Origin: Plenodomus lindquistii
Lineage: Eukaryota > Ascomycota > Dothideomycetes > Pleosporales > Leptosphaeriaceae
Direction: 5' to 3'
Assembly (NCBI GenBank): GCA_025504975.1
Contig: JANUWI010000013.1
Span: 248,001-312,000, forward strand
Length of the DNA stretch: 64,000 bases
The notes beneath the pieces are model-generated. The model ran no database searches, was not told the DNA's origin, and saw nothing but the letters and a program-made list of their open reading frames with translations. Position numbers and translations under genes: made by a program. Each line of letters opens with the position of its first letter. Position 1 is the first letter of the stretch. Shown here in pieces: positions 44,176-56,186 of this stretch.

Positions 44176-46191
44176 ATGCTGCCCAGTAGAGGGCTGCGGC
44201 CCGCCCAATTCGTCTCGTTGGCTCCGCGACAGTCAACAGCCCTGCGCTCAATTGCGTCGAGACAGGTACGCCGTCCCCAATGCTTGCCGGCCGTGGCTGC
44301 TCGGTCGAGGATAGGATGCACCATGTCGCGCCTATACAACCATATACCAACATGGCCCTATCCACCACACGAGACCGTGGTGGACAAACAAGATGCGGCT
44401 TACTAACACCGCACAACAGTACTCTTCCCTCGACCGAACTGCCGCCCTCTCCACACCATCTCGCCGTTGCAACCCACTCCCGGCCGCACAATGGAGGGCA
44501 GCAAACGCATCCCCCTCGTCCCACAGAGTCCTGACAGCGTCCTCGGTCCGCTACGGGTCGTGGTATGCGCCTTGGAGCTGGGGCAAGTCCAGCAGCCCCG
44601 CCAGTGACGCCGTCTCAGGCACATCTCCCGAATACGTCCCCGTCGCCGAGTACACCAGCCGGCCCGCATCCGAAATCGCTGCTGAGCATGCCTCACACCA
44701 CGCTCAGTCGACAGTCACAACGGCCACACCAGAGATTGCCCCGGCGGCCATTGACCAGTCGGCGGTGGTGGATGGCGCGTCAAATCTGGCGGGCACGACT
44801 GCAGAGGCCGCTTACAGTACCATTGACGCCGCAACCATGGACGAGCTGCTCAGCAGGGACCTCTCCCCCGATCAAATACCCACCGCCCAGATCGACCCTT
44901 CACAACTCATCGACCACGCTGGACAGCTCAAGGAGCTCGGCCTCGACTATGGCTGGGGTGTCACGGCCATGTTCGAGAGGAGCATCGAATACATCTACCT
45001 CTACACCGGCGCAGGCTGGGCTGCCTCCATTGTCCTCGCGGGCGTTGGAGTGCGCTGCGTCACCTTCTACTTCCAAGCCCAGAGTTCCGACAAGATGGCC
45101 GTCATGGCATCCTTGAGGCCTGTCACTCAGCCTCTCCAAGAGAAGATGGAGGCGGCCGTTGCACGAGGAGACACGCACCAGACCAACATATTACGCATGC
45201 AGCAGGCCGAGATTATGAAGCCATACGTGGGCAGCATGTTCTCCATGGGAGGCTTTATGCTTGTACAGGCTTGGGTTGGCATCTCTGCCTTTAGGTGTCT
45301 GCGCGCAATGGGTACGCTGCCTGTTCCAGGAATGGAATCGGATGGCTTCCTATGGTTTGCAGACTTGACATCTAGAGACCCGTACTTTGTCTTGCCTGCT
45401 GCCACCACCGCCATCATGTACTCTGTCTTCAAGGCAAGTCTTGCACACTCACCTTTTCCCTCAATCATTCACCACAGTACTAACACCGCCCCCAGTTTGG
45501 TGGCGAGACCGGCATCACAGAGAGCCCCGACGGCGCTTCCCGCGCAAAGATGATGTCCGGCCTCGCCGTCCTGCTTGGCTGCATCACCGCCTTCCAGCCC
45601 GCCGGCCTGCAAATCTACTTCCTGACCTCTGGTATCCTCGGTGCCTTGACCGGCTACCTTCTCCGCCAACCCGGGTTCCGCAGGCTGATCAACATCCGCC
45701 CGATCCCTCCACCAGAGAGCCACGAAGTCTACAGCAAAGTCCTCCGCGGCGAGATTGACCTGAAAGCAGTAAAGTCGCCTGACGGCAAGATCCGCTACCA
45801 AGCACCCAACGCCACGACCCCGACTCCAATGAAGAAACAAACACGAAACTCAAGCACAACCGTCATCTCTGGTATCAAAATCAAACAAGGAACACAGACA
45901 CCCGCGCACTTGCGCCCCGCTCCCGCCCACGACCCTGAAGACGGCCCACCATCCCGCGACCCCGACTTTGAAGAGGGCGCAGCTGGTAAACCGTTGAAAG
46001 AGAAGTTGGACTATTACAGGCGGAATTACAGGGCTAGTTATGTGGCGAGACGGATGGCGCAGGGGTTTGAAAAGACGATGAGGGGTTGGGGTCTTGGGGG
46101 CAAGAAGATTGATCCGCAGGAGGAGAGGAGGAAGAGGCGGGCGCAGCAGTTTGAGATTGAGAGGAGGAGGAGGTTTGAGAATAGGCAGTAG
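44176..46191 (+). CDS. OXA1: Mitochondrial inner-membrane insertase OXA1
   Basis: Three exons, 44176-44265, 44420-45433 and 45496-46191, give 599 aa. An ATG at 44393 opens the long frame, but it lies inside an intron whose branch site TACTAAC (44401-44407) and acceptor CAACAG are textbook; the donor GTACGC at 44266 joins an upstream exon reading MLPSRGLRPAQF, a basic Ser/Arg-rich mitochondrial presequence. The second intron uses a GC donor (CAAG|GCAAGT) and ends CCCAG. The Oxa1/YidC core has membrane segments at YIYLYTGAGWAASIV, the helical-hairpin region SDKMAVMASLRPVTQPLQ, MFSMGGFMLVQAW, LPAATTAIMYSVF and the last near GLQIYFLTSGILGA. A basic C-terminal coiled region binds mitoribosomes. 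It inserts mitochondrially made proteins co-translationally. Confidence 0.9.
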
Positions 46192-46690
46192 GCTAAGATT
46201 GGATTTGGTGGGTTGATGGGTTGTAGGATAAGTGAGCATGGTGTGTGGGAAGATGTATGCAATGCAATGCAATGGATTGGGAAATGGGTATGAGAGACAA
46301 TGTTCTTCTGTGTAGGATTTATAAAGAAGGGAATGTGTACATTAAATGAGGGAGAATCGCAATTTCAACCCTGATGGACTGGCTCTGAAAAGCTTTGTTC
46401 TTGATGTGTATGTGACTTTGGATGTTATGTAGATATGTTTTTTTTTGGGCATGCATGCAATTTTGACATGGTCTTCATCGCTTTCTCTTTATCTTTCTCG
46501 CTCGCATGCATGCATACCATACCACACTACCTTCTACGTCTCCCATACTCGTCATCATATTCACAGCCCCCACAAATCATATCTCGGACGTCTCTCTCAC
46601 CATCCCATGCCCCATTGACCAAATGGACTCGCTGTCCCCTCCTCAACATTCCCTCTGATATCAACATCGAACCCTTACTTTTCCCTCCTC
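46192..46690. other. Convergent 3' flanks of OXA1 and MIM1
   Basis: About 500 bp, with a T-run near 46438-46446. No gene is seen. Confidence 0.5.
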
Positions 46691-47188
46691 CTACTCCATC
46701 GAAGTATACATGTCCAATTCCTCGCCACTCCTCCTCCTCCTCTCAATCGGATCCGGTCGCATTTCCACACCGGGTCCCACACGGCGGCGCGCCCCAGTCC
46801 CCGAGCGATGTGATGGGAATACCTAAAAAAAAAAGACACAAGTCTCGCGTTAGCCCAATCCATCCCCCATGATCCTTTAATATAATAAAAAACAACAACA
46901 ACATACCTTTGTACCCCCCCACCCCAATCTAAACGCCGCTTCATTCGCTACTAACTCGCCAAAACCCAACATGAGCCCGTTTACAAAGGGTAAGAAGAGG
47001 TTTATTGCTGCGCCGCGGAGGAGACCCCAGATTGTGGGGGGTTTGTAGAGGATTAGGGGGGAGGAGGTGGAGGAGGGGGCGGAGCTGGAGGTGTTGTCGT
47101 GGGCTGAGGGGGAGTCGTAGGTTTCGCTGTCCGAGGGGATGGTTAGGCCTGAGGAGGTGAGGGCGGTTTGGTTGTGCGGGGTGGACAT
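46691..47188 (-). CDS. MIM1: Mitochondrial outer-membrane import protein MIM1
   Basis: Two exons, 47188-46907 and 46822-46691, give 137 aa. The 84-nt intron starts GTATGT, has a CTAACG branch site and ends after a T-run in TTTAG. A Ser/Thr-rich N-terminus (about 55 residues) precedes the conserved membrane segment IWGLLRGAAINLFLPFVNG and LGFGELVANEAAFRLGWGGTKVFP, the family signature. MIM1 forms the complex that inserts alpha-helical proteins such as Tom20 and Tom70 into the outer mitochondrial membrane and aids TOM assembly. The basic C-terminal tail is longer than in yeast. Its 5' leader is a CA- and CCAACC-rich tract, see the repeat at 47189-47235. Confidence 0.92.
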
Positions 47189-47781
47189 TGTGTGGGTGTG
47201 GGTGTGGGTGTGGGGTTGGGGTTGGGGTTGGTGGTGCGGAGGTGGTGCGGAGGGAGATGGTGTGGTGGAGGGAGATGGGTATGTCGTGTGCGAGTTTGAG
47301 GCGGGAGATGAAGAGTTGTCAGATGTTTGGCGTGGCCGGGGGATGTAGAGAGGAAGTCAATGGGCGTGGGTGGTGGGGTGCCCTGCGGCCGAGGTTGTGG
47401 CTTGGAGGTGTTTGGTGGTGAGGCTCTTCGGGAAGTGAGTTGGACGGGCAAAGGGCTTGGCGGTGTTGGAGCTTGGGATGATGGATGGCTGTTGTTATGG
47501 TTGTCCAGTGTTGCTCAGCGCTTGTTTAGATCACGTGCATAGAGTGTATGGAGCTCCATTCACTGCTTGAGACCAGTTTGGGTCATGTAGTTGTGCTCTG
47601 TTAAGTGATATTAGTGAAGCTGTGAGTTGCAGGGGTGCAACGTTGACATCAGCGCCGCTGCCTGCCATCTCAGTCTAACCCCACTACCCAAACAGCTTCC
47701 CCAAACAATTGTCCAACACCCCATCACTGTCTCCCAACGCCTTTACCTCCATACACACATACACACCGTCTTGACACTGTA
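47189..47781. other. Divergent promoter MIM1/SHP1 with G/T-rich tract
   Basis: About 590 bp between divergent starts. At 47189-47235 the plus strand reads TGGGTG repeats followed by three GGGGTT units, so the MIM1 leader starts CCAACCCC and CACACC. This lies directly against the MIM1 ATG and may be a transcription-start pyrimidine tract. Strong G/T skew continues to about 47420. Confidence 0.6.
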
Positions 47782-49189
47782 ATGTCCGAAGGCACGCCCG
47801 ACAACCGCGACGCCCAGATTGCGCAGCTGGCAAGCTTGACGGGCCTCGACCCTGGTCAAGTATGTAGAAGGCCATAGAAGCTCCAAGAGTGGCTCACCAA
47901 CTAACCACCCACGCCAGGCCGAACGGTACCTCAACGCGTCCAACGGCGACCTCACCCTCGCTGCCTCGCTCTTCTTCGACGAATCCGCAGAGCAGCCAGA
48001 AGACGACTCCGACGCCGACATCGACATGGCCGGCGACGACCAGGCCGCGAACTCCAACCCCAACGCGCCCCAGCAGCCAGCCCCAGGCGGCGGTCGTACC
48101 CTTGGTGGCGCATACGTTCCCCCCACTGCAGGCTCATCATCATCATCCTCCGCACAACCCGCTGCTGCCAGTAGGCAAGCGCCGCAGCGGGGTCTCAAGA
48201 CATTCAAGGACCTGCAATCGGGTGGCGGTGGCGGACCTGCTCGCGCAAACTCATCAGACGACGACGACGACAAGGACGACGAGAACCAGGACTTCTTCGC
48301 TGGCGGTGAGAAGTCGGGTCTCGCTGTGCAGAACCCAAATGCAGCAAACCCGCGCGACCAAATCAACAACATCTTGAAGCGCGCGAGACAGTACGTCGGC
48401 TATTCACACTGGTACCACCCTCCTCCTAACAACACACACAGAAATGCCCCGCGACCTGGCGGCGACGAAGAGCGGCCCAATACGCACTTCCGCGGCTCAG
48501 GCACCACCCTGGGCGGCGACGACGCTCCCTCTCGCACCATCCCCGACCCTACCGCCAACATCCCCGCGCCGCCCCCGCGCGCCCACCGCGAACTGCACCT
48601 CTGGCGCGACGGCTTCTCCGTCGACGATGGCGACCTCTTCCGCTACGACGACCCGGCCAACGCGCGCACCCTCGAGATGATCAACACGGGCCACGCGCCC
48701 CTCCACATTCTCAACGTCGAGCACGGCCAGGAAGTCGACGTCGAGGTCCACGCCCACAAGGACGAAGACTACAAGCAGCCAAAGAAGAAGTACGTTCCCT
48801 TTTCGGGTTCGGGTAACCGCCTCGGCAGCCCCACGCCCGGTGCCGCTGCTTCGGCGGATGCTTCCATTGCGGCTGTCACGTCGACTTCATCAGCTGGTGC
48901 ATCGTCTGCGGCGTCTGCGCAACCCGCCGTCCAAGTCGACGACTCGGTCCCTGTCCTCACGCTGCAGATTCGTCTCGGAGACGGCACGCGGTTACAGAGT
49001 CGCTTCAATACTACACACACCATTGGCGACGTCTACGACTTTGTAACGAGATCCAGTGCGGCCAGCCAGACGCGCGAGTATGCGCTCATGACGACATTTC
49101 CCTCAAAGGAGTTGACGGACAAGAGTCAGGTGCTGGGTGACATGTCAGAGTTTAAGCGTGGAGGCGTCGTTGTGCAAAAGTGGAAATGA
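47782..49189 (+). CDS. SHP1: UBX-domain p97/Cdc48 cofactor SHP1 (p47)
   Basis: Three exons, 47782-47859, 47918-48390 and 48442-49189, give 432 aa. Introns of 58 and 51 nt have GTATGT/CCAG and GTACGT/ACAG ends. The UBA domain is at about residues 10-46 (AQLASLTGLDPGQAERYLNASNGDLTLAAS, read across the first junction). The SEP domain is at about 255-330 (LWRDGFSVDDG, then NTGHAPLHIL and VEVHAHKDEDY). The UBX domain is at the C-terminus (VPVLTLQIRLGDGTRLQSRF to MTTFPSKELTD). The order UBA-SEP-UBX defines p47/Shp1. It links the AAA ATPase Cdc48 to ubiquitinated substrates, in membrane fusion, protein degradation and phosphatase-1 regulation. Confidence 0.95.
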
Positions 49190-51453
49190 GATGTGGGTTG
49201 GCGATGACGACGAGGGTGGATTGCGCGCGCGCGATCGTGGAGGATTAGTGTACCTGGACGCATTGACTGGCAGATTGACGTGAATCGCTCGATCAGAAGC
49301 ATGAAAGCATGAGTAGAGTAGCACCGCGATCGGTTCTTCTGAAATGTAGCCGGCCGGTCGGGCACTTTCGATTCGATTAGTATGAACATTGATAGGCAAA
49401 AAAGCACATGTTGTTGCTGCATGTAGATGCAAACGCAAATGCAGTCTACTCCATCATCTATCTGGTCGTTCCACGAGATTGACCAACATGTTACTCCCGT
49501 CCGGTTGATTTATGCTTGTGCATCATGCGTATAGTAGTCTCTTTGTGTAAGTGTAATGTGCGCAAAGTGTAGTGCTTTTTCCCCGCGTCACACAGCGCCC
49601 CGGTTAGTTAGTTTATCAAGTTCAACGTCAATGGTTACACTGATCTTGTACAATGCGAGGGGTGAGTTTATCCAGAGACCAGAGAGGGGTTAGGATATTA
49701 TGCAGATAAGACACATGTGTATGTAGGTAAAGACGATCTGATCTGAGCACATTATCTAGAATGAGTGAACGTGTTAAATGAGAGATAAGAGAGATGAGAA
49801 ATAGAGATGAGATGTGACATGTGCGGCAAGGGAGTAAAGAAAGTATCGCCATGGTGTAATCTCCGATTAAAAAAAAATATGAAGTGAGAATTTTGTTGAA
49901 CAATGTCTCTCTTGTCTTGTCTTTGTCTTGTCTGAATCGAATAGATAAAGGTTGACTTGACTTGACTTGTCGTGTTAGACTAATCAGCAGTGGCGTTTTT
50001 CCTTCTGAACAAAAGTGTGTGCAATGAGGATGAAGACCAGCCGAATATACCCCTATTGGAAATTGGCATGCCTTTGATTTATCATAATTGGCCACACCCA
50101 CAGGCAGAGAGATGCGCCTTTCCCTTTCCCTTTCCCTTTCCACCCCGCCATCGCAATCCACCACCCAACCCACGATCCCCAAGCTCTTTTCTTTAATTTG
50201 TCAAGCCATGCCCGTGCCAAGTTGCCGCGCCGATCCCATCCCATCCCATCCCATCCCGCTCCAGCTTCCCACCCGAACGCAAATCAAAATGATTGCAGAT
50301 TGGAAAATAAAATAACCTGCACGGGGTTCCGCACGACTGGCTTTGCACAAATGGTGCGACAAATGAACCTGCCCTGCCCTGCCCTGCCCTGCCCTGCATG
50401 CCCGCCGTCTTCTCGGTGAATTATGTTACCAGTAACTTGCGAAACAAGGCTTAACTAAGTTAGGGGTTTGGGCTGGCGTAAGTACGTCTCGTCTCAAACA
50501 CACACCCCCCCGCCCGCCCGCCGCCCCCATGAAATGAACAAGCCATGATGAGCAGAGATGGCCCCATTGATCATCAATCATGTCGGTTTCGCATGCGGTA
50601 ATAGATGTACAGTACTGTAACTGTGGTTCGCATTATGTACGCGTCACCTCACCTGCAATGATCCCCAGTGCGGGAACCCGTTTGGGGGCATGGGCGCGGG
50701 AAGCCTCGTGCTACAGGCTTAACGGACTACGCAGGGGGGGACCGAGCGCGATTGAGGCTCTTGTGATTGCGTGTGTAGGGGTCAGTGTCTCTACAAGGGT
50801 GTACCGTGTGGTGGTTGGCGGGCGGCGCTGTTTGATAAGCGGCTTGGGAGGCGGGGGGGGGAAGGAAACCCGTAATATATGTGCGGTGCGCCATGATGTC
50901 TTTTTGTTTGAGATGACACGGGCTTTTTATTTCAGAGTTGAGTTGGACGAGAACTTGACTTTGGCTTTTGCTTGTGTTTTGTTTGGTTTTTTTTTTGGTC
51001 GGACCTTGACACGCCATTTACACTCCTTTGGTTTTGAAGTTGCGACGACGACGACGTACGACGACGACGGCGTGAGTTGAGCATTGAGGCAGTCTGGATA
51101 ACGGTATACGTATCCCCCACCGATTTGCGCATTGAGTTCGCGACAAGGATCTACGTGGTCTTCTCATCTACGCTGCTGGAAGGCTGGAGACAGACCCTTT
51201 TCGCGAAATCGACTTTGCTGCGCACTCACTCACCCTTCCACTCCTTCACCTACCAAAAGAGCAGAAACACAACCGTGGCCGAAAAAAACAAAACGATGCT
51301 ACATCTCTAAACGAATACAAACACCCCACGCACGCACGCCCGTATTCATACCACCGACTTGTACACGATACCCCAACCCGTTTAGTCCACCAGTGGTGTG
51401 GTCTTACACGAATACGAACGCCCCCAACACAACCCATACACACATCGCCCACC
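49190..51453. other. 2.3-kb intergenic region with microsatellites
   Basis: Between SHP1 and the DUF3405 gene. It holds short tandem repeats: a TTTCCC run near 50118-50140, a CCCAT run near 50235-50256, six copies of CCTGC at 50368-50397, and C- and G-runs near 50505-50530 and 50855-50870. Frames that cross it (for example 49628-50182 on minus and 50580-51080 on plus) look like chance results of low complexity. The last 300 bp are C/A-rich, the likely leader of the next gene. Confidence 0.6.
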
Positions 51454-54037
51454 ATGTTGATACGATCACCGCGACGCTTCGCAATAGCGTCGTTTGTAGC
51501 ATTTGTTTTCATCTTTGCAGTGCTGCAGCAAAGCCCCTGGGCACAAGATAAAGTCTACGAGAGACTGCCCTCGTTCAGTCTAAGCTCGAATAGCAAGTCG
51601 CCGCTCGAACAGGCGATTCTAGGATCCAATGAGAGTGGCACGGGGAATGGGACGAAGAGTGAGAGTAAGGAGGAGGATTATGAGGAGTATGAGGATGCGT
51701 GGCGGCATGCTGTTCCTGTTACAACGGAGAGTAAGGAGGTGGGTGGTGTTGAGTTGCCCACGCCAACGCCGCCGGTTGTGACTGCGAGACCGGAGATGGT
51801 TGGGGAGAAGGCTGGAGAGAAGGAGAAGGGGGAAGAGAAGGAAAAGGAAAAGGAGAAAATGCCACCTCCGCCATGGGTGACTGCGCCGTCGAGGACTGCA
51901 CAGTGGATTCCTCCGACGCCCCAGCCGTCGAATATGAAGGAATATGTCAAGAGCATGCTCAGTTGGGACCGTCCGAGTTGGGATGGGCATTGGCCGCCGT
52001 TTCGGGATTATGTGGATAAGGCATATGATCCGAATCGGTGGGAGCAGTTTCCCATGTAAGTGATATGAGTTGACCAAGTGGGACCAGAGTGCTGACTTCA
52101 TTAGGGATGAGCGGATTTACGAGGCATCTCACAGCACGCTGAACGATACTATTGCTTCGGATCCCGTAGCGTACAAGCCGTTCCCTAAATACAACACTCC
52201 GGCCTGGAGCAAGAAATGGAGAGGCCAGTACCAAGCTTGCATGGGACCACGAGGTGTTGCGCTTAACGAGAGCACGGATGATGAGACGCAGGCGTATCGT
52301 GGGGTTCCGTCTGACCTCCCGCCAGCATATGCTGGTGGTTACGATGTCATCGGACTAGATGATGATGTTTGCTTCGACCGCTACTCACGATACGGACCGT
52401 ACGGGTTTGGCGACGAGGAATTCCCCGAGTACGTCAAGGACTGGAAGGCGCCGGAAATGATCCCACAGTGGTCGGAAGTCAAGTGGGGTGAACTCCAGAA
52501 CGACTGTCTCGAGCGTAACAAGGAGCGCTACCGACCAGAGGCCAGGAGTCCGATTGTCAAGATTCCAAGTACAACGCTGCCTGCACCCGCAGTCGCATCG
52601 TCAGCCTTTGCAAAGCCACCAGACACAAGCGACAGCAACTTGGAGAACAGAGGCTCAAACGAGCGAAAGTACCACCACCGCACCGCAGTGCTGATTCGAG
52701 CCTGGACAGGCTACCACTATGAAGAAAACGACATCACGGCCATCCGCGCCATGATTTCGGAACTCTCACTCCAATCCGGCGGCGAATACCAAGTCTACCT
52801 CTATGTCCACGTCAAAGACCGCAGCCTCCCCATTTTCGACAGCCAACACGAATACGACCGTGTACTCGCGGAAAACGTGCCCGAAGAACTTCGCGACATC
52901 GCCGTCCTCTGGTCCGAATCCATCTTCCCCTCGTGGTACCCCAAAGTGCACGACTGGCAAGTCTACTGGCAGCAATTCATGTGCCTGCAGTGGTTCAGCC
53001 TCACCCACCCCGAATTCGACTACGTCTGGAACTGGGAAACCGATGCGCGCTACACCGGCCACCACTACCACTTCTTCGAAAAAATCAGCGAATTCGCAGA
53101 CAAGCAGCCGCGCAAACTCCTCTGGGAACGCAATAAACGCTACTACCTCCCCAGCATCCACGGCGACTACCAATCCTTTGTCGAAAACACACATAAAGAC
53201 GTCCTCAACGCTTCCGCACACTCCCTCATCCCCCCTCCCGTATGGGGTCCCCGCCCCTGGGCCCGCGCAGATCCCCCACAGAAACCTCTGGGTCCTACAC
53301 CGCCTACTTCTTTTGAAGACGACGACTTCACCTGGGGCCGCAACGAGCCCGCAGACTTCATAACGCTGCTACCCATGTGGGATCCACGCAACACATCATG
53401 GTCGTACAAGGACAAAATCTGGAACTACCTCCCGCACATCCGACCAATCTTCACCCCGGAAGACGGACAGGCAGATTGGTTCACGCACCCCGACTTCGAG
53501 CAGATTGACCGCCGCGTGTTTATCAACACCGTCGCGCGCTTCTCCAAACGCATGTTGCAGGCTATGCATGAGGAGAACCTCGTGGGCCGCAGCATGCAGG
53601 CGGAAATGTGGCCAAGTACTGTAGCGCTGCAACACGGGTTGAAAGCTGTATACGCGCCTCATCCCATTTTCACAGATAGACATTGGCCCGAGGGCTACAC
53701 GGAGGCGATTTTCGACACAGCCAACTCGGTCGACGAAACTACGGGTGAGGCGCTGGAGTCGAGGCAAGGTGCCTGGAATGAAGAGGGTGATAGTCCGTAT
53801 AACCACGACCGCGAGTTCAACTTTCAGGGTTGGAGTTGGTACTATGCGAGTAAGTTCCCCAGACAGTTGTATAGACGGTGGTTGGGGTGGCCGATTGTTA
53901 AGCAAGGGTGGGGAGAGAATGAGCGGGTTGATGGGATTGAGGGTGCGGATGGGGCGAAGCAGGAGAGGAGGATGTGTTTGCCGGGGATGCTGCTGCATCC
54001 TGTGAAGAAGATGGGGAAGGATCGGATTAAGCCTTGA
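51454..54037 (+). CDS. DUF3405 type II membrane protein, putative glycosyltransferase
   Basis: Two exons, 51454-52055 and 52105-54037, give 844 aa; the 49-nt intron has GTAAGT and TTAG ends. A basic start and a single membrane segment (about residues 8-25, FAIASFVAFVFIFAVL) give the type II shape of Golgi enzymes. A low-complexity Glu/Lys stem (about 115-135) follows. The catalytic-like region carries the DUF3405 pattern: HRTAVLIRAWTGYHYEEND, then FPSWYPKVHDWQVYWQQF, EFDYVWNWETDARYTGHHY and WERNKRYYLPSIHG. The family is fungal and uncharacterised, with glycosyltransferase-like features (WNWETDARY as a possible DxD-type site); that is inference. It is probably a Golgi enzyme acting on glycans. 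Confidence 0.85.
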
Positions 54038-54563
54038 ACTATGCTTTGTTGGTTCTCGGTGGCTTTACATACACCCGTTTTCTGTTTTTCTTTTCTTTTT
54101 TTTTCGTGGTCGATGTTCGACACTTTTTTGCATTTCTCAACTAGGACCAAGAGTCTTTGGTAGCATCATCGCATTTCATAGGGGTAGGCAGCATTGTTTG
54201 TAGGCGTCTTGGGGCTCGGCTGGGCCTCCTCACTTCCACCCACCACATTGAGTTGGATGGGACTTTTTTTTTTCAGAAAAATTGTACATGTAGAAGATCA
54301 TATAGATGTTACGAATTCTCAGAAGATGAATTGTAAAATTCCAGTCCGCAGATGAGTGCAACGCATCTATGAACAAGGTCGCTGTTACAGAGTGTTAAAC
54401 GTCATAGGTGGCATGAACTGCAGTGAGCACCAGGCCACAGTGTTATTTATCGGAAGTCCTTACGCAAAACGCTATGATCACAAGTAGCGAAGAGGACATC
54501 GTACTTAATCGCCATGCTCTTACATTGGAATACAGGTCTAACATGAGCTCCGTTCCCACATCC
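54038..54563. other. Convergent 3' flanks
   Basis: About 530 bp between the DUF3405 and monooxygenase stops, including T-runs near 54100 and 54265. No gene seen. Confidence 0.5.
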
Positions 54564-56186
54564 CTACAAACACGTAACCAAAAGCTGCTTAACCGGTCCC
54601 GCCCCTTGGGCATACATCGCCTTCATCCTCTCCACCTGCTCAGCCTTAGCAACACGAAACACCTCCGTATGCCCCTGAAGCCTCTCCTCCCCAATCTCCG
54701 CAAGATTGCCATTCACCCAAGCCAACAACTCATCCACATACTCAATCTCCCTCTCTCTCAAACTATGAAACGCCTTGCCATACCCTTTTGTCCTGACTTT
54801 CTCTTTATACTCCTCGCGCATGGCTTCGGTAGGCGGTAGTTTGGCCTGGCCGGAGAGAAATTTGGCTACGACCATGGCTTGGAACTCGAAGAGGGTGAAT
54901 GTAGCGGTGAAGAAGGGCACGCCGACAAAGCAGAGGGTTGGGTCGGGAATGTAGAAGATGTCTTTGTGTAGGTTGTGGAATTGCGAACCGTCTGTTACTA
55001 GGACTTTCTCGTCTGCGCGGTCCACGGGTGTGTCGTCGGCGTGGAGGTGGGACAGGAAAGGGAGCGTGAGGGTGTATCCTGTGCACAGGATTACGTGGTG
55101 AATGTCGCAGATTTTCTCGCCTGATTTGAGCGTTACGCTTGCGGGAATGGGAGTGGATGGGTCGGTGAGAGGTGATGCGTCGCTTGGGGCTGCATTATAC
55201 GAAACGACTTCGCCTATGCGTGTTGCGTTGTCTGGAAGCATGCTGGCTGGGAGATCGTATGGTCCGTTTCGTTGGCTTTGATAGATGGTCTTTGCGATTG
55301 GACCGAGATCGCGGGCAATGTCTGTTGAGGAGACGCTGCCGCCAATCAAGAGTATGTTCTTGCCCTCAAAGCCTTGGGGTTTTCGATAGCTCTTGGAGTG
55401 AGTCACTCGATCTGGCCATGCGGCTTTCCAATCTGCCAAACCAGGCGTATCGGGGACTTTGGCTGCATGGTAATGGCCAGAGGCAACAATCACAGAATCG
55501 TACTCCTGGCGAAGCGTCAGTTCAAGCAGAAGCTCAGTCTTTGCACAAACATACCGTGGTGGCAATTGTCCGTACAGTCCGTCCTGATTTGTCACTCTCC
55601 AAAGTGATTGTCTCCACATGCCACTTGTTGGCATTCTTCACCACGCGTTTGACTTCGGTGTTATATCGCGTATCGCTATGCACGCCAGCCCTGATGGCAG
55701 TATCTTGTATGTAGTCTTTCAACACGTCATGAGTGACGATATCTTCAGTCCCCTTTGGAAACTCGTTCAAAGTAGTTTGGAGCATCCGTGTGCCCACATT
55801 GTTCTTCAATCCAACATAGCATGGTCTATGCTAAGAGCGCTGCTTAGTAGATATTCTGACTGGTGATGGGATCAGCTCACCCGGGAGGTGCGTGCAAGAG
55901 TATTTCCGCTTGAGGGTTCTTCTGCGCTTCATCCGTATAGACACCTCCGGCTTGCGAGGGCGACACTGCTGGATATGCAGGCTCAAGAGGTTTACGCTCA
56001 TCGTATAACCTCGGACTTTATTAGAATGTGCTGTTCAAACAGGCTCCCAACTCACCATATCCCACCTGCTGCGCTGGATCGTTCGTACACTGTAACATCT
56101 AGATTCTCCTTCTTCAAATGAGCTGCAGTCGCCACACCACTGATTCCAGCGCCTATCACGGCAATGCGTTTTGTTGCTGAAGGCAT
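54564..56186 (-). CDS. Flavin-containing monooxygenase (FMO)
   Basis: Four exons, 56186-56056, 56009-55881, 55825-55555 and 55505-54564, give 490 aa; introns are 46-55 nt. The FAD-binding GAGISG is at residues 12-17 (VIGAGISGVATAAHL). Also seen are the early YERSSAAGGIW, then GPCYVGLKNNVGTRMLQ, and the central SGHYHAAKVPDTPG of the fungal FMO family. The NADPH-binding region is LLIGGSVSSTDIA and a C-terminal ILCTGYT follows. These enzymes oxidise soft nucleophiles (N, S) with NADPH and O2. It faces the TauD-type dioxygenase across a 592-bp shared promoter. The substrate is unknown; an organosulfur or amine compound is likely. Confidence 0.87.

Noticed and set aside
44393..44419. ATG at 44393 as the OXA1 start
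   Set aside because: It sits inside an intron with a perfect branch site and acceptor; the upstream exon gives a better presequence.
49628..50182. 184-codon minus-strand frame with Glu/Arg repeats
   Set aside because: Arises from the TTTCCC microsatellite and other simple sequence.
50580..51080. 166-codon plus-strand frame upstream of the DUF3405 gene
   Set aside because: Low-complexity G- and T-runs, poor start context, lies in a probable promoter.
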